Assembly (NCBI GenBank): GCA_964247725.1
Contig: CAXTVM010000008.1
Location: 1-64,000, forward strand
From: Lichenicola sp964247725
GTDB lineage: Bacteria > Pseudomonadota > Alphaproteobacteria > Acetobacterales > Acetobacteraceae
DNA length: 64,000 nt
Direction: 5' to 3'
The notes below the pieces were generated by a model. It had not been told where the DNA came from, ran no database searches, and saw only the letters and a program-made list of their open reading frames with translations. Shown piece by piece: positions 35,860 through 44,704 of the stretch. How positions within the stretch are numbered: the first letter of the stretch is position 1; each line of letters begins with the position of its first letter. The position numbers were made by a program, and so were the translations under genes.

Positions 35860-36420
35860 TCATCCCGGTATCCGGACCCCATCCGCCCCCGTTCTCTGGA
35901 CATACCACCGCGGAAACCTGAGCGCGCCCAGGACGGCCGCCAGGGACACGACCAGGACGATCGTCGGCGAGAAGCCCGGCACCATGACCCAGGCGCAATC
36001 GACGGCGACCATCACCGCGAAGGCTGCAGCCCAAACGGCCGTGGCGACGTAGTTCATGCGGATGAATCCCGGCTGATCCTGAGTCTCCACCGCGACCTGC
36101 TCGCGGGCGTACTGGATGGTGAACGGTTGCCCGACGAGCATCGATGTCAGCACGATCGAGAGAAGTCCGGTGTCCACCGCGAGACGCACGCTGGCGACGG
36201 ACCACCGGACGCCCGAGAACGGGACGTAGAGCGCCAGGGCGCCGAACAACACCAGCGTTCCCAGCTCCAGTATCTTAGGCTGATGCCGCTGCAGCAGCGA
36301 GTCCACGAGCAGCAGGGCGGCCGAGGTCGCAGCCGCCGCGAACAGCCCGGCCCTGGCCCCCATCGCACGGTTGACGGCGATGAAGACGATGAAAGGCGAG
36401 AGCGCCAGCAACAATCTCAT
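35860..36420 (-). CDS. Membrane protein, function unknown
   Basis: 186 residues with five to six hydrophobic segments, for example LLLALSPFIVFIAVNRAMG, LGTLVLFGALALYVPFSG, NYVATAVWAAAFAVMVAVDC and TIVLVVSLAAVLGALRFPRW. A polar loop with QYAREQVAVETQDQPGF lies between the third and fourth segments. No family is recognised. It is followed in the same direction by the 100-residue membrane protein. Confidence 0.6.
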   Translation of the reverse strand: MRLLLALSPFIVFIAVNRAMGARAGLFAAAATSAALLLVDSLLQRHQPKILELGTLVLFGALALYVPFSGVRWSVASVRLAVDTGLLSIVLTSMLVGQPFTIQYAREQVAVETQDQPGFIRMNYVATAVWAAAFAVMVAVDCAWVMVPGFSPTIVLVVSLAAVLGALRFPRWYVQRTGADGVRIPG

Positions 36421-36544
36421 GCTACTCCGATCGGCTCTCTAGGCCCGAGCACCCTGCCGGTGCGCGGCCGGCCGTAAGATGAACGGTCCAACGCGGCGCG
36501 CTTCAGTGGGCTGGACGGCGGACGCCGCACCGATGGTCGAGGCC

Positions 36545-37738
36545 CTACGACGTATGGCTGACGCGCGGTCTTACCTTCCCGAAACGAACCAACAGCTCCT
36601 TCGGGCCGCGCAGCAAGGCGCTCTCGCGATATCGGGGTGCCGCCGCCAGACTAAGGTCCTCCAGTCGCTCGAATACCGATCGCAGCGCGATCTGACCTTC
36701 CAGCCGAGCCAGCGGGGCACCGAAGCAGCTGTGGATGCCGCTGCCGAACCCGAGATGCTGGTTGTCTGGCCGATCCGGATCGAACCGGTCGGCGTCGTCG
36801 AACCGCGCCGGATCCCGGTTCGCTGCCGCGACGACCAGGACGACGGTGCTGCCGGCCGGGATCGGCACGCCGTCGACCTCTATGTCGGTCAGCGCCGTCC
36901 TGCTCTGGATGAACTGGACCGGAGGTTCGTAGCGCAGCAGCTCCTCGACGATGACGATCGACCGGGCCGGATCGTCCCGCAACCGGGCGGCCTCCTCGGG
37001 GTGCTTCAGGAGCGTCAGGATGCCGTTGGCGATGAGGTTCACGGTGGTCTCGTGGCCGGCGATCAGCAGCAGGCTGGCCATCGGCCCGATGCTCGTAGCC
37101 GGAAGCGATCCTTCCGGGCCGTCGTCGTTGACGAGGCCGGTCAGCATGTCGGTTCCCGAGCCGCCGCGGCGGCCGTTCGCGATCTCCGCGAGGTAGGAAC
37201 TCAGGTCATGGCCGGCGCTCACCGCTTTCTCGGAGCGTTCCGAGCTGCCGGTGTTCGCGGTGATGGTGTCGACCCAGCCGCGGAAGCGCTCCTCGTCCGA
37301 TTGCGGGATGTCGAGCAGCTTGCGGATGATCGACAGCGGCAGGGGATGCGCCACCTCCTCGACCAGGTCGGCCTCGGTCTTCCCGGCGAGGCGGTCTATC
37401 AGGTCGTGCGTCGCCTCGACGATGTCTCCCTCCAGCTCCGCGACCAGCCGGGGGCGGGCCGGCGGGCCGAACTGGCGCATCATGATGCGCCGCAGCCGGT
37501 CGTGCTCGGGCGGGTCGAGGCGCAGCAGGTCTACACGCTTGTTGGGCCCCTGTCCGCCGCCCCCGGCCGAGGTCAGCCGCCGGTCGTGCAGCAGGGCAAG
37601 CGCCGCCTGGTAGCCGGTCACGACGTAGCGCCCGTCCTCGAGGCGCGTCGGGGTCCGGGGCAGCTCGCCATACAGCGGATAGGGATCGACCCTGTGCTCG
37701 GGCTGGATCGCGGCCAGGAACGGGCAGGCGTCGCTCAT
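36545..37738 (-). CDS. Cytochrome P450
   Basis: 397 residues from ATG 37738, which lies within the stop of the reductase gene (ATGA overlap); the open frame extends upstream to 37981 inside that gene and is not used. The I-helix motif LLLIAGHETTVNLIANGI, the K-helix ExxR in EELLRYEPP and the heme-Cys loop GFGSGIHSCFGAPLARLEGQ (about residues 329-347) are intact. It is a soluble bacterial class I P450 that hydroxylates a small hydrophobic molecule using electrons from the ferredoxin and reductase encoded just upstream. Substrate unknown. Confidence 0.9.
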   Translation of the reverse strand: MSDACPFLAAIQPEHRVDPYPLYGELPRTPTRLEDGRYVVTGYQAALALLHDRRLTSAGGGGQGPNKRVDLLRLDPPEHDRLRRIMMRQFGPPARPRLVAELEGDIVEATHDLIDRLAGKTEADLVEEVAHPLPLSIIRKLLDIPQSDEERFRGWVDTITANTGSSERSEKAVSAGHDLSSYLAEIANGRRGGSGTDMLTGLVNDDGPEGSLPATSIGPMASLLLIAGHETTVNLIANGILTLLKHPEEAARLRDDPARSIVIVEELLRYEPPVQFIQSRTALTDIEVDGVPIPAGSTVVLVVAAANRDPARFDDADRFDPDRPDNQHLGFGSGIHSCFGAPLARLEGQIALRSVFERLEDLSLAAAPRYRESALLRGPKELLVRFGKVRPRVSHTS

Positions 37739-39147
37739 GCCGAATGCTCCATCGTCTGCATCCCGTTTCCGGTCCCGACCGCCTTGCCGCCCGCCAGGTG
37801 CAGCGTCCCGTCCCGGTCGTCGGGGCGATGGCCGCTCAGCGTTATGTAGGCCTGCAGGCCGCCCCGGGACGGCCGGGGGAACTCGGCAGGGAGCGGGGCG
37901 GCGTCCACGGGCGCCTGCATGCCCACCGTGCATGGAAACTCCGCCCCGGCCCGGATGAGCTCCTCGTATTGCTCGAGCCACTTGCCGTGGTCGAAGCCGA
38001 CCGCGGCCACGACACGATTCCGCTTGCCGTACACGGCGACGAATCGCCCCGCCTCCGGCGATCCCTGGACGAACATGACCTGGTCGGCGGCGGTCGGCAC
38101 GCCGACCGACTTGATGCTCATGTCGAACTGGCTCGACCAGAAAGCGGGAACATCGAGATGCGGTGCCAGCTCACCGCCGGAGGCGATCATGTTGCGGGCG
38201 GCGACCCGCGCGCCGTTGACGGCATTGCCCCAGTGCTCGAGGGTCATGAACTCGAAGTTGAACAGCGGGTGCGGGAAGCGGGCCACATCCCCGGCGACGT
38301 AGACGTCGCCGGACGCGATGCCGTATCGGTCGTAGGCGCGACAGGCGGGATCGCACGCCACGCCCCTCGGGCTGACGGCGAGTCCCGACCCTTCGAGCCA
38401 TTCGACGTTGGGTAGCGATCCCAGGGCGACGACGACCAGATCGGCATCGATCGATCCCTGCCCGTCGGCCAGGTGGACGCGGCGTACTCGGTTGGACCCG
38501 TCGCCCTCGAGCCGCTCGACCGATGTCCCGCACCGGAGGTCGACGCCTCGGGCCCGCTGCAACGACGCTGCGACGCGTCCCACCACGCAACCGAGGGCGC
38601 CGGCGAGCGGCGTCTCGTTGTATTCGACCAGGGTGACCGGTATCCCGAGCTCGCAGCACGCCGAGGCGATCTCCGAACCGGTGAACCCTCCGCCGATGAC
38701 GACCACGCGCCCGGGTCCGGCGGCCAGGGCGGCCCGCAGCGCCGCGGCATCTTCCTTGGTCCGCAGCGTCAGGACCCCATCCAGCGAGCCCTCGTCGGCG
38801 TTCATCCAGGGCCGTGCCCGTGTTCCGGTCGCGACCAGCAGCTTGTCGAAGGCGATGATCCTGCCATCGGAAAGCGTTACCGTGCGGGCCTTGAGGGCGA
38901 GGGCCGTTGCCTTGACGCCAAGGCACCAGGTTGCGCTCGCGGGACCGGTGAACGGAAGCGTCGTCTCCTCGGCAGATATCATCCCGAGCGCCACCTGCTT
39001 GCTCAAGGGAGGCCGGTCGTACGGGAGGTGCGGCTCCTCTCCGACAAGGACGACCTCCCCGCCGTAGCCGCGCTCCCGCAGGGTTCGCGCCGCGCTCAAT
39101 CCGGCCAGCGAGGCACCGACGATGACGATCCTGTCGACGCCACTCAC
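37735..39147 (-). CDS. Ferredoxin reductase, FAD-dependent (P450 redox partner)
   Basis: 470 residues. Two nucleotide-binding folds are seen: IVIVGASLAGLSAARTLRER at the N-terminus (FAD) and RVVVIGGGFTGSEIASACCE at about residue 145 (NAD). GDVYVAGDVARFPHPLFNF is the FAD-binding C-terminal motif, and a reductase-C dimerisation domain follows. It is of the putidaredoxin-reductase type, passing electrons from NADH to the ferredoxin. It overlaps the ferredoxin gene upstream and the P450 gene downstream by 4 bp each, so the three proteins are made together. The C-terminus carries about 55 extra residues relative to the core fold. Confidence 0.85.
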   Translation of the reverse strand: MSGVDRIVIVGASLAGLSAARTLRERGYGGEVVLVGEEPHLPYDRPPLSKQVALGMISAEETTLPFTGPASATWCLGVKATALALKARTVTLSDGRIIAFDKLLVATGTRARPWMNADEGSLDGVLTLRTKEDAAALRAALAAGPGRVVVIGGGFTGSEIASACCELGIPVTLVEYNETPLAGALGCVVGRVAASLQRARGVDLRCGTSVERLEGDGSNRVRRVHLADGQGSIDADLVVVALGSLPNVEWLEGSGLAVSPRGVACDPACRAYDRYGIASGDVYVAGDVARFPHPLFNFEFMTLEHWGNAVNGARVAARNMIASGGELAPHLDVPAFWSSQFDMSIKSVGVPTAADQVMFVQGSPEAGRFVAVYGKRNRVVAAVGFDHGKWLEQYEELIRAGAEFPCTVGMQAPVDAAPLPAEFPRPSRGGLQAYITLSGHRPDDRDGTLHLAGGKAVGTGNGMQTMEHSA

Positions 39148-39368
39148 CGTCCGCCGTTCCGCGGCACGTCAGCCACGGTCTCCAGGCTGACGGCGATCGC
39201 CTGGACCGGACAAGCTGCGGCCGACCTCAGCACGCCTTCCAGCCGGACGTCGTCCGGCGCCGGGTCGTAGAGCAGCACCTCCTGTCCCCTGAGCTCGAAC
39301 ACGTCCGGGGCCAGGAAACAGCACTGCGCGTAGGCCTGGCATTTATTCAGATCGACGGTGATCCGCAA
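39144..39368 (-). CDS. 3Fe-4S-type ferredoxin of the P450 system
   Basis: 74 residues: ITVDLNKCQAYAQCCFLAPD, then SAAACPVQAIAVS. The Cys pattern (CxxxxxC near the N-terminus and CP near residue 52) matches single-cluster 3Fe-4S ferredoxins that serve bacterial P450s, in which the middle Cys of a CxxCxxC set is replaced. It is the first gene of the operon. Electron flow would be NADH, reductase, this ferredoxin, P450. Confidence 0.85.
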   Translation of the reverse strand: MRITVDLNKCQAYAQCCFLAPDVFELRGQEVLLYDPAPDDVRLEGVLRSAAACPVQAIAVSLETVADVPRNGGR

Positions 39369-40031
39369 TGATCATCCTCCCACGCATGGCGACCGCCATG
39401 AAACAGCATCGTTCCGGTGGCGCCTGACGCTCTGTCCCGCGTCCGATATCCACCACATGCGGCGCCGGTCCTCAAAACACTCTAATATGAGCTTCGCTCG
39501 GACCTCCACTCGCATTCCTGAACATTGATGGATCGCGATGGTTGCCACGGAAAGCCTTGAAAATACTGTAAAATACCTGCGCAGGTGACATTCGGACTCA
39601 CCGCGGCTTCGTTGCTCGACGCGGCGCCTCAGGTTTCGCGGCGTCGGTCGGGGACGCCGCCAGCATGCAAGCCCGTCGCGGAAATGCGGCGACGGCGGAT
39701 CGGCACCTGTAGCAGCAGGCCCCAAATCACGACGCGATGCCTGTCGCGTCGATCGCGAGCGACTCCGTCGAGACTCCGCAAATATTCGTTCTTATACCGA
39801 TTACGATCTTCTGATCGCACTGTTTCGGAAAACGGGTGGCAACACGATCTCATGTCGCATTAATTTTTTCGTATCGTGCCTCGGGGACGCTTGTTTGGTC
39901 TCCGTTTCAGGTCTACGACGAAAAGCGTGGCTGTGTTGCAGGAGACGTCTCACACCGAGCGAGATCGGCCACCCGACGAGGGACAGCAGCACGGATTCAT
40001 CAAATGTCAACGATCAGTTCAGGAGGTTCAG
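39369..40031. other. Long intergenic region, no gene seen
   Basis: 663 bp between the ferredoxin gene (minus) and the exported small protein (plus). It is noticeably more AT-rich than its surroundings (for example AATACTGTAAAATACC near 39560 and TTAATTTTTTCG near 39860) and should hold the promoters of both operons. No tRNA, strong hairpin or protein pattern was recognised in it. Confidence 0.45.
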
Positions 40032-40340
40032 GTGGGTTATAAGCTGTTATCTGCGGTAGCGGTCGCCGCGACGTGCATCGCAGGGCTTCCGGCGGGTGCA
40101 TCGACCAGCGCGTCGCTTTCGCTCACCCCTCCCAGCCTCGCCATCACGAAGGTCATAGGCTTCTGCGGTCTTGGCTTCCATCGGGCGGCAGACGGTCAAT
40201 GCTATCCGAACGGCCCGATCGCCGCCATCACGCATCCTGCACCGGTAGCGCAGCCGCCGGTGGTGGCTGCCGTACCGGTCGTCTGCCCCGGAGGCACGCA
40301 TCTTCGGTCCGATGGACGGGTCTGCGTTCCGAACTACTAG
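40032..40340 (+). CDS. Small exported Cys-containing protein
   Basis: 102 residues from GTG 40032, five bases after AGGAGG. A signal peptide (LLSAVAVAATCIAGLPAGAS) precedes GFCGLGFHRAADGQCYPNGP and VVCPGGTHLRSDGRVCVPNY. These two similar blocks, each G-hydrophobic-H/L-R-x2-DGxC-x-PN, look like a duplicated cysteine motif with two probable disulfides. Related GxGxHRGxxGxCxPN proteins are common small secreted proteins of unknown function in alphaproteobacteria. Confidence 0.65.
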   Translation: MGYKLLSAVAVAATCIAGLPAGASTSASLSLTPPSLAITKVIGFCGLGFHRAADGQCYPNGPIAAITHPAPVAQPPVVAAVPVVCPGGTHLRSDGRVCVPNY

Positions 40341-40496
40341 GAGCGGGATCGGACGCTCTGGTGGCAGCGCCAAGAGATGATCCCGGAACAACCGTTGTTG
40401 CGACACGGCGAGTATTAACGCGTCTTGCGTCGGTGGTATTGCCGCGAATGTTCCATGAAATGCGGCTGCGGATTCTCGCGTGACAAGGCGTCTGGT

Positions 40497-40865
40497 ATGA
40501 AGAAGTACGCGTATGTTGTAGGAGCCCTGCTGTGCGTGGGCAGCAGTTCCGGCGTCGCCCAACAGACATACTCGACCAGCCGGGCCGCCAGCCCCGGGAG
40601 CGACGACGATTTCACGGTCGGACTGCGGCGCATCGGCGTGCTGGCAGGGCAGTCGGTGATCTGCGCGCCCGAAGCGACCCGGTCCCTGGAGATCGACAAG
40701 GTCGTTGAGGCAGGCAACATGATCGCGAACGAGTTCGGCTTGAGGGCGGCCTTCAACTTCATCGGCGCCGCCGGATACGGCTCCGGCCATCCGTTCGACA
40801 AGACGACCTGCTGCGGCGCGATCAAGGGGTGGACCGACGTGCAGAAGAAGTACGGCGAGCAGTGA
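40497..40865 (+). CDS. Small exported protein, function unknown
   Basis: 122 residues from ATG 40497. MKKYAYVVGALLCVGSSSGV is a signal peptide with cleavage near VAQQ. The mature part has DFTVGLRRIGVLAGQSVICA, EAGNMIANEFGLRAAFNFIG and KTTCCGAIKGWTDVQKKYG, with three Cys that could form a disulfide. The family is not recognised. The stop overlaps the start of the next small gene (TGATG), so the two are probably co-translated. Confidence 0.6.
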   Translation: MKKYAYVVGALLCVGSSSGVAQQTYSTSRAASPGSDDDFTVGLRRIGVLAGQSVICAPEATRSLEIDKVVEAGNMIANEFGLRAAFNFIGAAGYGSGHPFDKTTCCGAIKGWTDVQKKYGEQ

Positions 40866-41129
40866 TGAGACACCTCACATCCATAACCGTGCCGATCGCA
40901 GCCTTCGCGGTCGCCATCTCCGCAGCCGCGACGAGCGCCTGTGCGGTCGTGCTCCGCGCAGGTCCCGCAGCCGACGGTCCGGAGCGCCGGCTGGGGCGGC
41001 GTGGCGGTCGGCGCCGCGGTCGAGGTCGGCGCCGCAGCCGCGACCGCGGCTCACGCATCGACGTATCCGGCCCCCTACCCGTATGGCTACTCGACGCCGT
41101 ATGCCTACCCCTACACCTACCCGTACTGA
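40865..41129 (+). pseudogene. Small exported Tyr/Pro-rich protein, frameshifted
   Basis: ATG 40865 opens MRHLTSITVPIAAFAVAISA, a signal peptide ending near TSACA. That frame then becomes Arg-rich and non-protein-like. A second frame, starting around 40940, reads VPQPTVRSAGWGGVAVGAAV, EVGAAAATAAHAS and ends PYAYPYTYPY at 41129. Joined by one shift near 40936-40960 they form an ~85-residue exported protein with the A-x-C signal end, a Gly-rich middle and a Tyr-Pro tail. This could also be a sequence error. Confidence 0.5.
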
Positions 41130-41160
41130 GTTGCCGGCCAGGGCCTCGCCGGCCGCCTCG

Positions 41161-41880
41161 ATGCGTCCGGGCACCTCCAGCCGCAGGGCTGGGGGGCGTC
41201 GGCTCCTGACCGGCGTCGTCCCGGCATTCGGATTGATCCTGCTGAGCGGCGGCAAGCCGAGCAACCGCTACCAGCCGCCGCCTCCGCCGCAGGCGATCTC
41301 GGTCGAGCTTCCCATCCATCGGGACGTCACGGACTACCTAGAGGACACCGGCCAGCTCGCCGCCGTCAGGAGCGTCACCCTGGTCGCCCGGATCCAGGGC
41401 ACCCTCGAGACGATCGGCTACCAGGACGGCGCGTTCGTGAAGCAGGGGGCGAGCCTGTTCGTCATCGAGCCGCCCCCCTTCAAGGCTCAGCTCGACGAGG
41501 CGCAGGCCAACCTGGCGTCCGGCCAGGCGAAGGCCGCGTTCGCCGCGATCCAGAAGCAGCGCTACGCCATCCTCGCGAGGAGCAACGACGCCTCGATGAT
41601 GAAGGCCCAGCAAGCCCAGGCGGACAGCTCGGAGGCGGATGCCGCGGCCCTGCAGGCGCAGGCGGCGGTCGAGGCGGCGGGGATCACCTACTCCTACACC
41701 CATGTCATGGCGCCGTTCGACGGCGTGGTCTCGGCGCACATGCAGGATGTGGGCGCCCTCGTCGGCGGCAGCAGCCAGACGGCGGACCTCGCGACCATCA
41801 CCCAGCTCGACCCGATCTGGGCGAACTTCAACATCAGCGAGCAGGACGTCCTGCAGATCCGCGCCCGGATGGAGCGGCGG
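41161..41880 (+). pseudogene. RND periplasmic adaptor (MFP), 5' part only
   Basis: From ATG 41161 the frame gives a signal-like hydrophobic start (LLTGVVPAFGLILLSGG), then the barrel-sandwich hybrid and hairpin of a membrane-fusion protein: VTLVARIQGTLETIGYQDGA, FVKQGASLFVIEPPPFKAQL, THVMAPFDGVVSAHMQDVGA and PIWANFNISEQDVLQIRARM. Homologous sequence ends there, about 235 residues in, and RND transporter sequence follows directly in another frame. The lipobox of relatives (SGCGKPSN) reads SGGKPSN here, so the lipid-anchor Cys is missing too. Confidence 0.75.
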
Positions 41881-43012
41881 CTTTACGATGCAGGTCGAGA
41901 TCCGGAACAACACGCTCGACTGGACCCGCCTGCAGAGGGCGACGGACGGGATGGTGGAGGCGGCCGCCGGCCAGTCCGGCATCCAGCGCCCGAACAGCAC
42001 CTTCCGTGCCGAGGTGCCGCAGTACGCCGTCTCGGTCGACCGGGTGAAGGCCGCGACCCTGCAGGTCAAGATACAGGACGTCTTCGACACCCTGTCCGCG
42101 TATCTGGGATCCAGCTACGCTGGTCAATTCGACCGGTTCGGCCGCACCTTCCAGGTCTTCGCCGAGGCCGAGGGCGACGCGCGCACGACCCAAGCCCAGG
42201 TCTCCCGGCTGCGCGTCCGCAACGCGCAGAACGACATGATCCCGCTCGGGTCGCTGGTCGCGATGACGCCGGTCGCCGGACCGTCGCTGGTCAGCCTCTA
42301 CGACCTCTATCCCAGCGCCAGCATCCTCGGCAGCCCGGCGGCCGGCTTCAGTTCCGGCGACGCCATCGACCTCATGCAGCAGGCGGCGGCCAGGACGCTG
42401 CTGCCGGGGACCGGATACGACTGGACCGCGATGTCCTATCAGGAGCAGGCGGTCGGCAACCAGATCTACTACCTGTTCGGCCTGGCCCTGCTGCTGGTCT
42501 ATTTCGTCCTCGCCACGCAGTACGAGAGCTGGTGGATGCCGCTTTCCGTGCTGCTGGCCATCCCCCTGGCACTGGTCGGTCCCGTGCTGGTCATCACGGC
42601 GCTCGGCATCGACAACAACCTCTACACCCAGATCGGCCTGATCCTGCTGGTGGCGCTCTCAGCCAAGAACGCGATCCTCATCGTGGAGATGGCGCGCGAG
42701 TCTCGCAGGGCGGGCGCCGATATCCTGGAGGCGGCGGTCCACGGCGCGGTCACGCGGTTCAGGCCGATCCTGATGACGTCGATCGCGTTCTCCCTGGGCG
42801 TCGTGCCGTTGGTGCTGGCGAGCGGGGCCAGCGCCAATGCGCGCAAGTCGATCGGCATCACGACCCTGTCCGGGATGATATCGTCCACGCTCCTGGCCGT
42901 CGTCCTGGTCCCGGCTTATTTCGCACTGGCGCAGCGCTTCGACGAATACCTCGCCGCCCGCAAGGCGAAGTCGGCCGCGGCGGGTTCGCGCCGCCTCGTC
43001 GAGACCAAGTAG
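41881..43012 (+). pseudogene. RND efflux transporter (AcrB/MexB type), 3' part only
   Basis: Starting at GGFTMQVEIRNNTLDWTRLQ (first ATG 41888), the frame encodes the second half of an RND pump: VPQYAVSVDRVKAATLQVKI, the periplasmic loop, then the C-terminal helices (IYYLFGLALLLVYFVLATQY, PLSVLLAIPLALVGPVLVIT, FRPILMTSIAFSLGVVPLVL). Roughly the first 650 residues of a ~1,040-residue pump and the end of the adaptor are absent, so about 2-2.5 kb was deleted at 41875-41882. The remnant cannot form a working pump. Confidence 0.8.
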
Positions 43013-43047
43013 TCGGTGATTCCATGATCCGAGCGGGATGACGTCGA

Positions 43048-44556
43048 ATGTCGGACAGCACGGCGGGAACCCGGGTCACCGACAAGCACACGCGCCGCGA
43101 GTTCAACCTCGTGCTCGCCGGTCTGATGCTCGCGCTGACGCTGGCGTCGCTCGACCAGAACATCGTCGCGACGGCCCTGCCGCAGATCACGAGCGACCTC
43201 GGAGGCCTGCAGCACCTGTCGTGGGTCGTCACCGCCTTCGTCTTGACCAGCACGATCACCGCACCGCTCTATGGCCGCCTCAGCGACCTCTACGGCCGCA
43301 AGCCGGCCTTCACGGTCTCCATAACGATCTTCCTGGCCGGCTCGGCGCTGTGCGGGATGGCCGACGGGATGGTCGCGCTGATCCTGTTCCGGGGGCTCCA
43401 GGGCCTGGGCGCGGGCGGCCTGATCGTCCTGGGGCAGACCGTCATCGGCGACCTGGTCTCGCCGAGGGAGCGGGGGCGCTATCAGGGGCTCTTCTCGGCG
43501 GTCTTCGCGACCTGCTCGGTCGCGGGGCCGCTGCTGGGAGGGTTCCTCACGCAGTACGCGTCCTGGCGCTGGATCTTCTACGTCAACCTGCCCGTCGGCG
43601 CCGCGGCGCTCGTCCTGATCCTGGTCTGGCTCAAGGCTGCTCCGCCCGACGGCTCGCCTCGCGTCGACGTCGCCGGGGTGGTGCTGCTCACCGTAGGAAC
43701 CAGCTGCCTGCTGCTCGTGCTGAGCTCGGGCGGCGCGGCCTATCCCTGGCTGTCGATCCAGGTGCTCGGGCTTGCGGCGGTCGGCGTCGCCGCCTTCGCT
43801 GGCCTGGTACGCGCGGAGATGCGGGCGGCGAAGCCCATCATCCCTCCGGCGCTGTTCGGCAACCGCGTCTTCGTGACCGGCGCCTCGGTCATCGCCCTGA
43901 GCACGATGGCGCTGTTCGCGGCCGTGGTGTTCCTGCCGCTGATGTTCCAGCTGCTCATGGGCGCCAGCCCGTCACATGCCGGGCTCATGCTGGCACCGAT
44001 GATGGGCGGAGTCATAACGGCATCGTTCGGAGGCGGATGGCTGGTCTCCAGGACTGGCCGCTACAAGGCATTGCCGGTGTTTGGGCTGCTGGCCGCGACG
44101 TTGTCCTACGCCACTTTGGCCTGGGCCACGTGGGCCGATGCCGGCCTCGTGCCGATCGAGGCGGTCCTGGTGGTCATGGGGCTCGGCATCGGCTTCGTGA
44201 TGCCGAACCTGACGACGGCGATCCAGAACTCGGTCGAGAGGGGCGAGATCGGTTCGGCGACGGCCACGGCGGCCTTCTTCCGCTCCCTGGGCGGCGCGCT
44301 GGGGGTGGCGCTGTCAGGGGCCGTGGTGGCTGGGCACCTCTCCGGGCTGCCCACCGCCCTGCAGAACTCGAGTGGCGGCATCGGCAAGCTCACCGGTCTA
44401 CCCCATCCCGAGCAGGTGGTCGTCATGCAGGCCTATCGAGGCGGGCTCTCAAGTGCGTTCGTCGCCGGTGCGCTGGTCGCGGCGCTGGGGTTCGTGATCG
44501 TGCTCTTCCTCCCCGAGCGGCCGTTGCGGAACACGCCGCTCGACAGCGTCCCATAA
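43048..44556 (+). CDS. MFS exporter, DHA2 family (EmrB/QacA type)
   Basis: 502 residues, about fourteen hydrophobic segments. LALTLASLDQNIVATALPQI is the DHA2 helix 1 motif, and YGRLSDLYGRKPAFTVSITI the loop 2-3 motif; FRGLQGLGAGGLIVLGQTVI is helix 4. It exports hydrophobic compounds in exchange for protons. It follows the RND remnant and precedes the S41 gene. ATG 43048 has a weak upstream GAGCGGG; an ATG at 43038 belongs to another frame. Confidence 0.85.
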   Translation: MSDSTAGTRVTDKHTRREFNLVLAGLMLALTLASLDQNIVATALPQITSDLGGLQHLSWVVTAFVLTSTITAPLYGRLSDLYGRKPAFTVSITIFLAGSALCGMADGMVALILFRGLQGLGAGGLIVLGQTVIGDLVSPRERGRYQGLFSAVFATCSVAGPLLGGFLTQYASWRWIFYVNLPVGAAALVLILVWLKAAPPDGSPRVDVAGVVLLTVGTSCLLLVLSSGGAAYPWLSIQVLGLAAVGVAAFAGLVRAEMRAAKPIIPPALFGNRVFVTGASVIALSTMALFAAVVFLPLMFQLLMGASPSHAGLMLAPMMGGVITASFGGGWLVSRTGRYKALPVFGLLAATLSYATLAWATWADAGLVPIEAVLVVMGLGIGFVMPNLTTAIQNSVERGEIGSATATAAFFRSLGGALGVALSGAVVAGHLSGLPTALQNSSGGIGKLTGLPHPEQVVVMQAYRGGLSSAFVAGALVAALGFVIVLFLPERPLRNTPLDSVP

Positions 44557-44704
44557 CCGGTGACCGTGCGCTCGCGCGTCGAAGCCGATGGCGGCGATCT
44601 GTCCTCAAGTCCACCGACACGCATCGATCGCGCCGAGCGTATCCGCCGACGCCTGCCGAGCCGGCCGAACGAACCAGTCCACGACATCGGGATACCTTCA
44701 GGTC

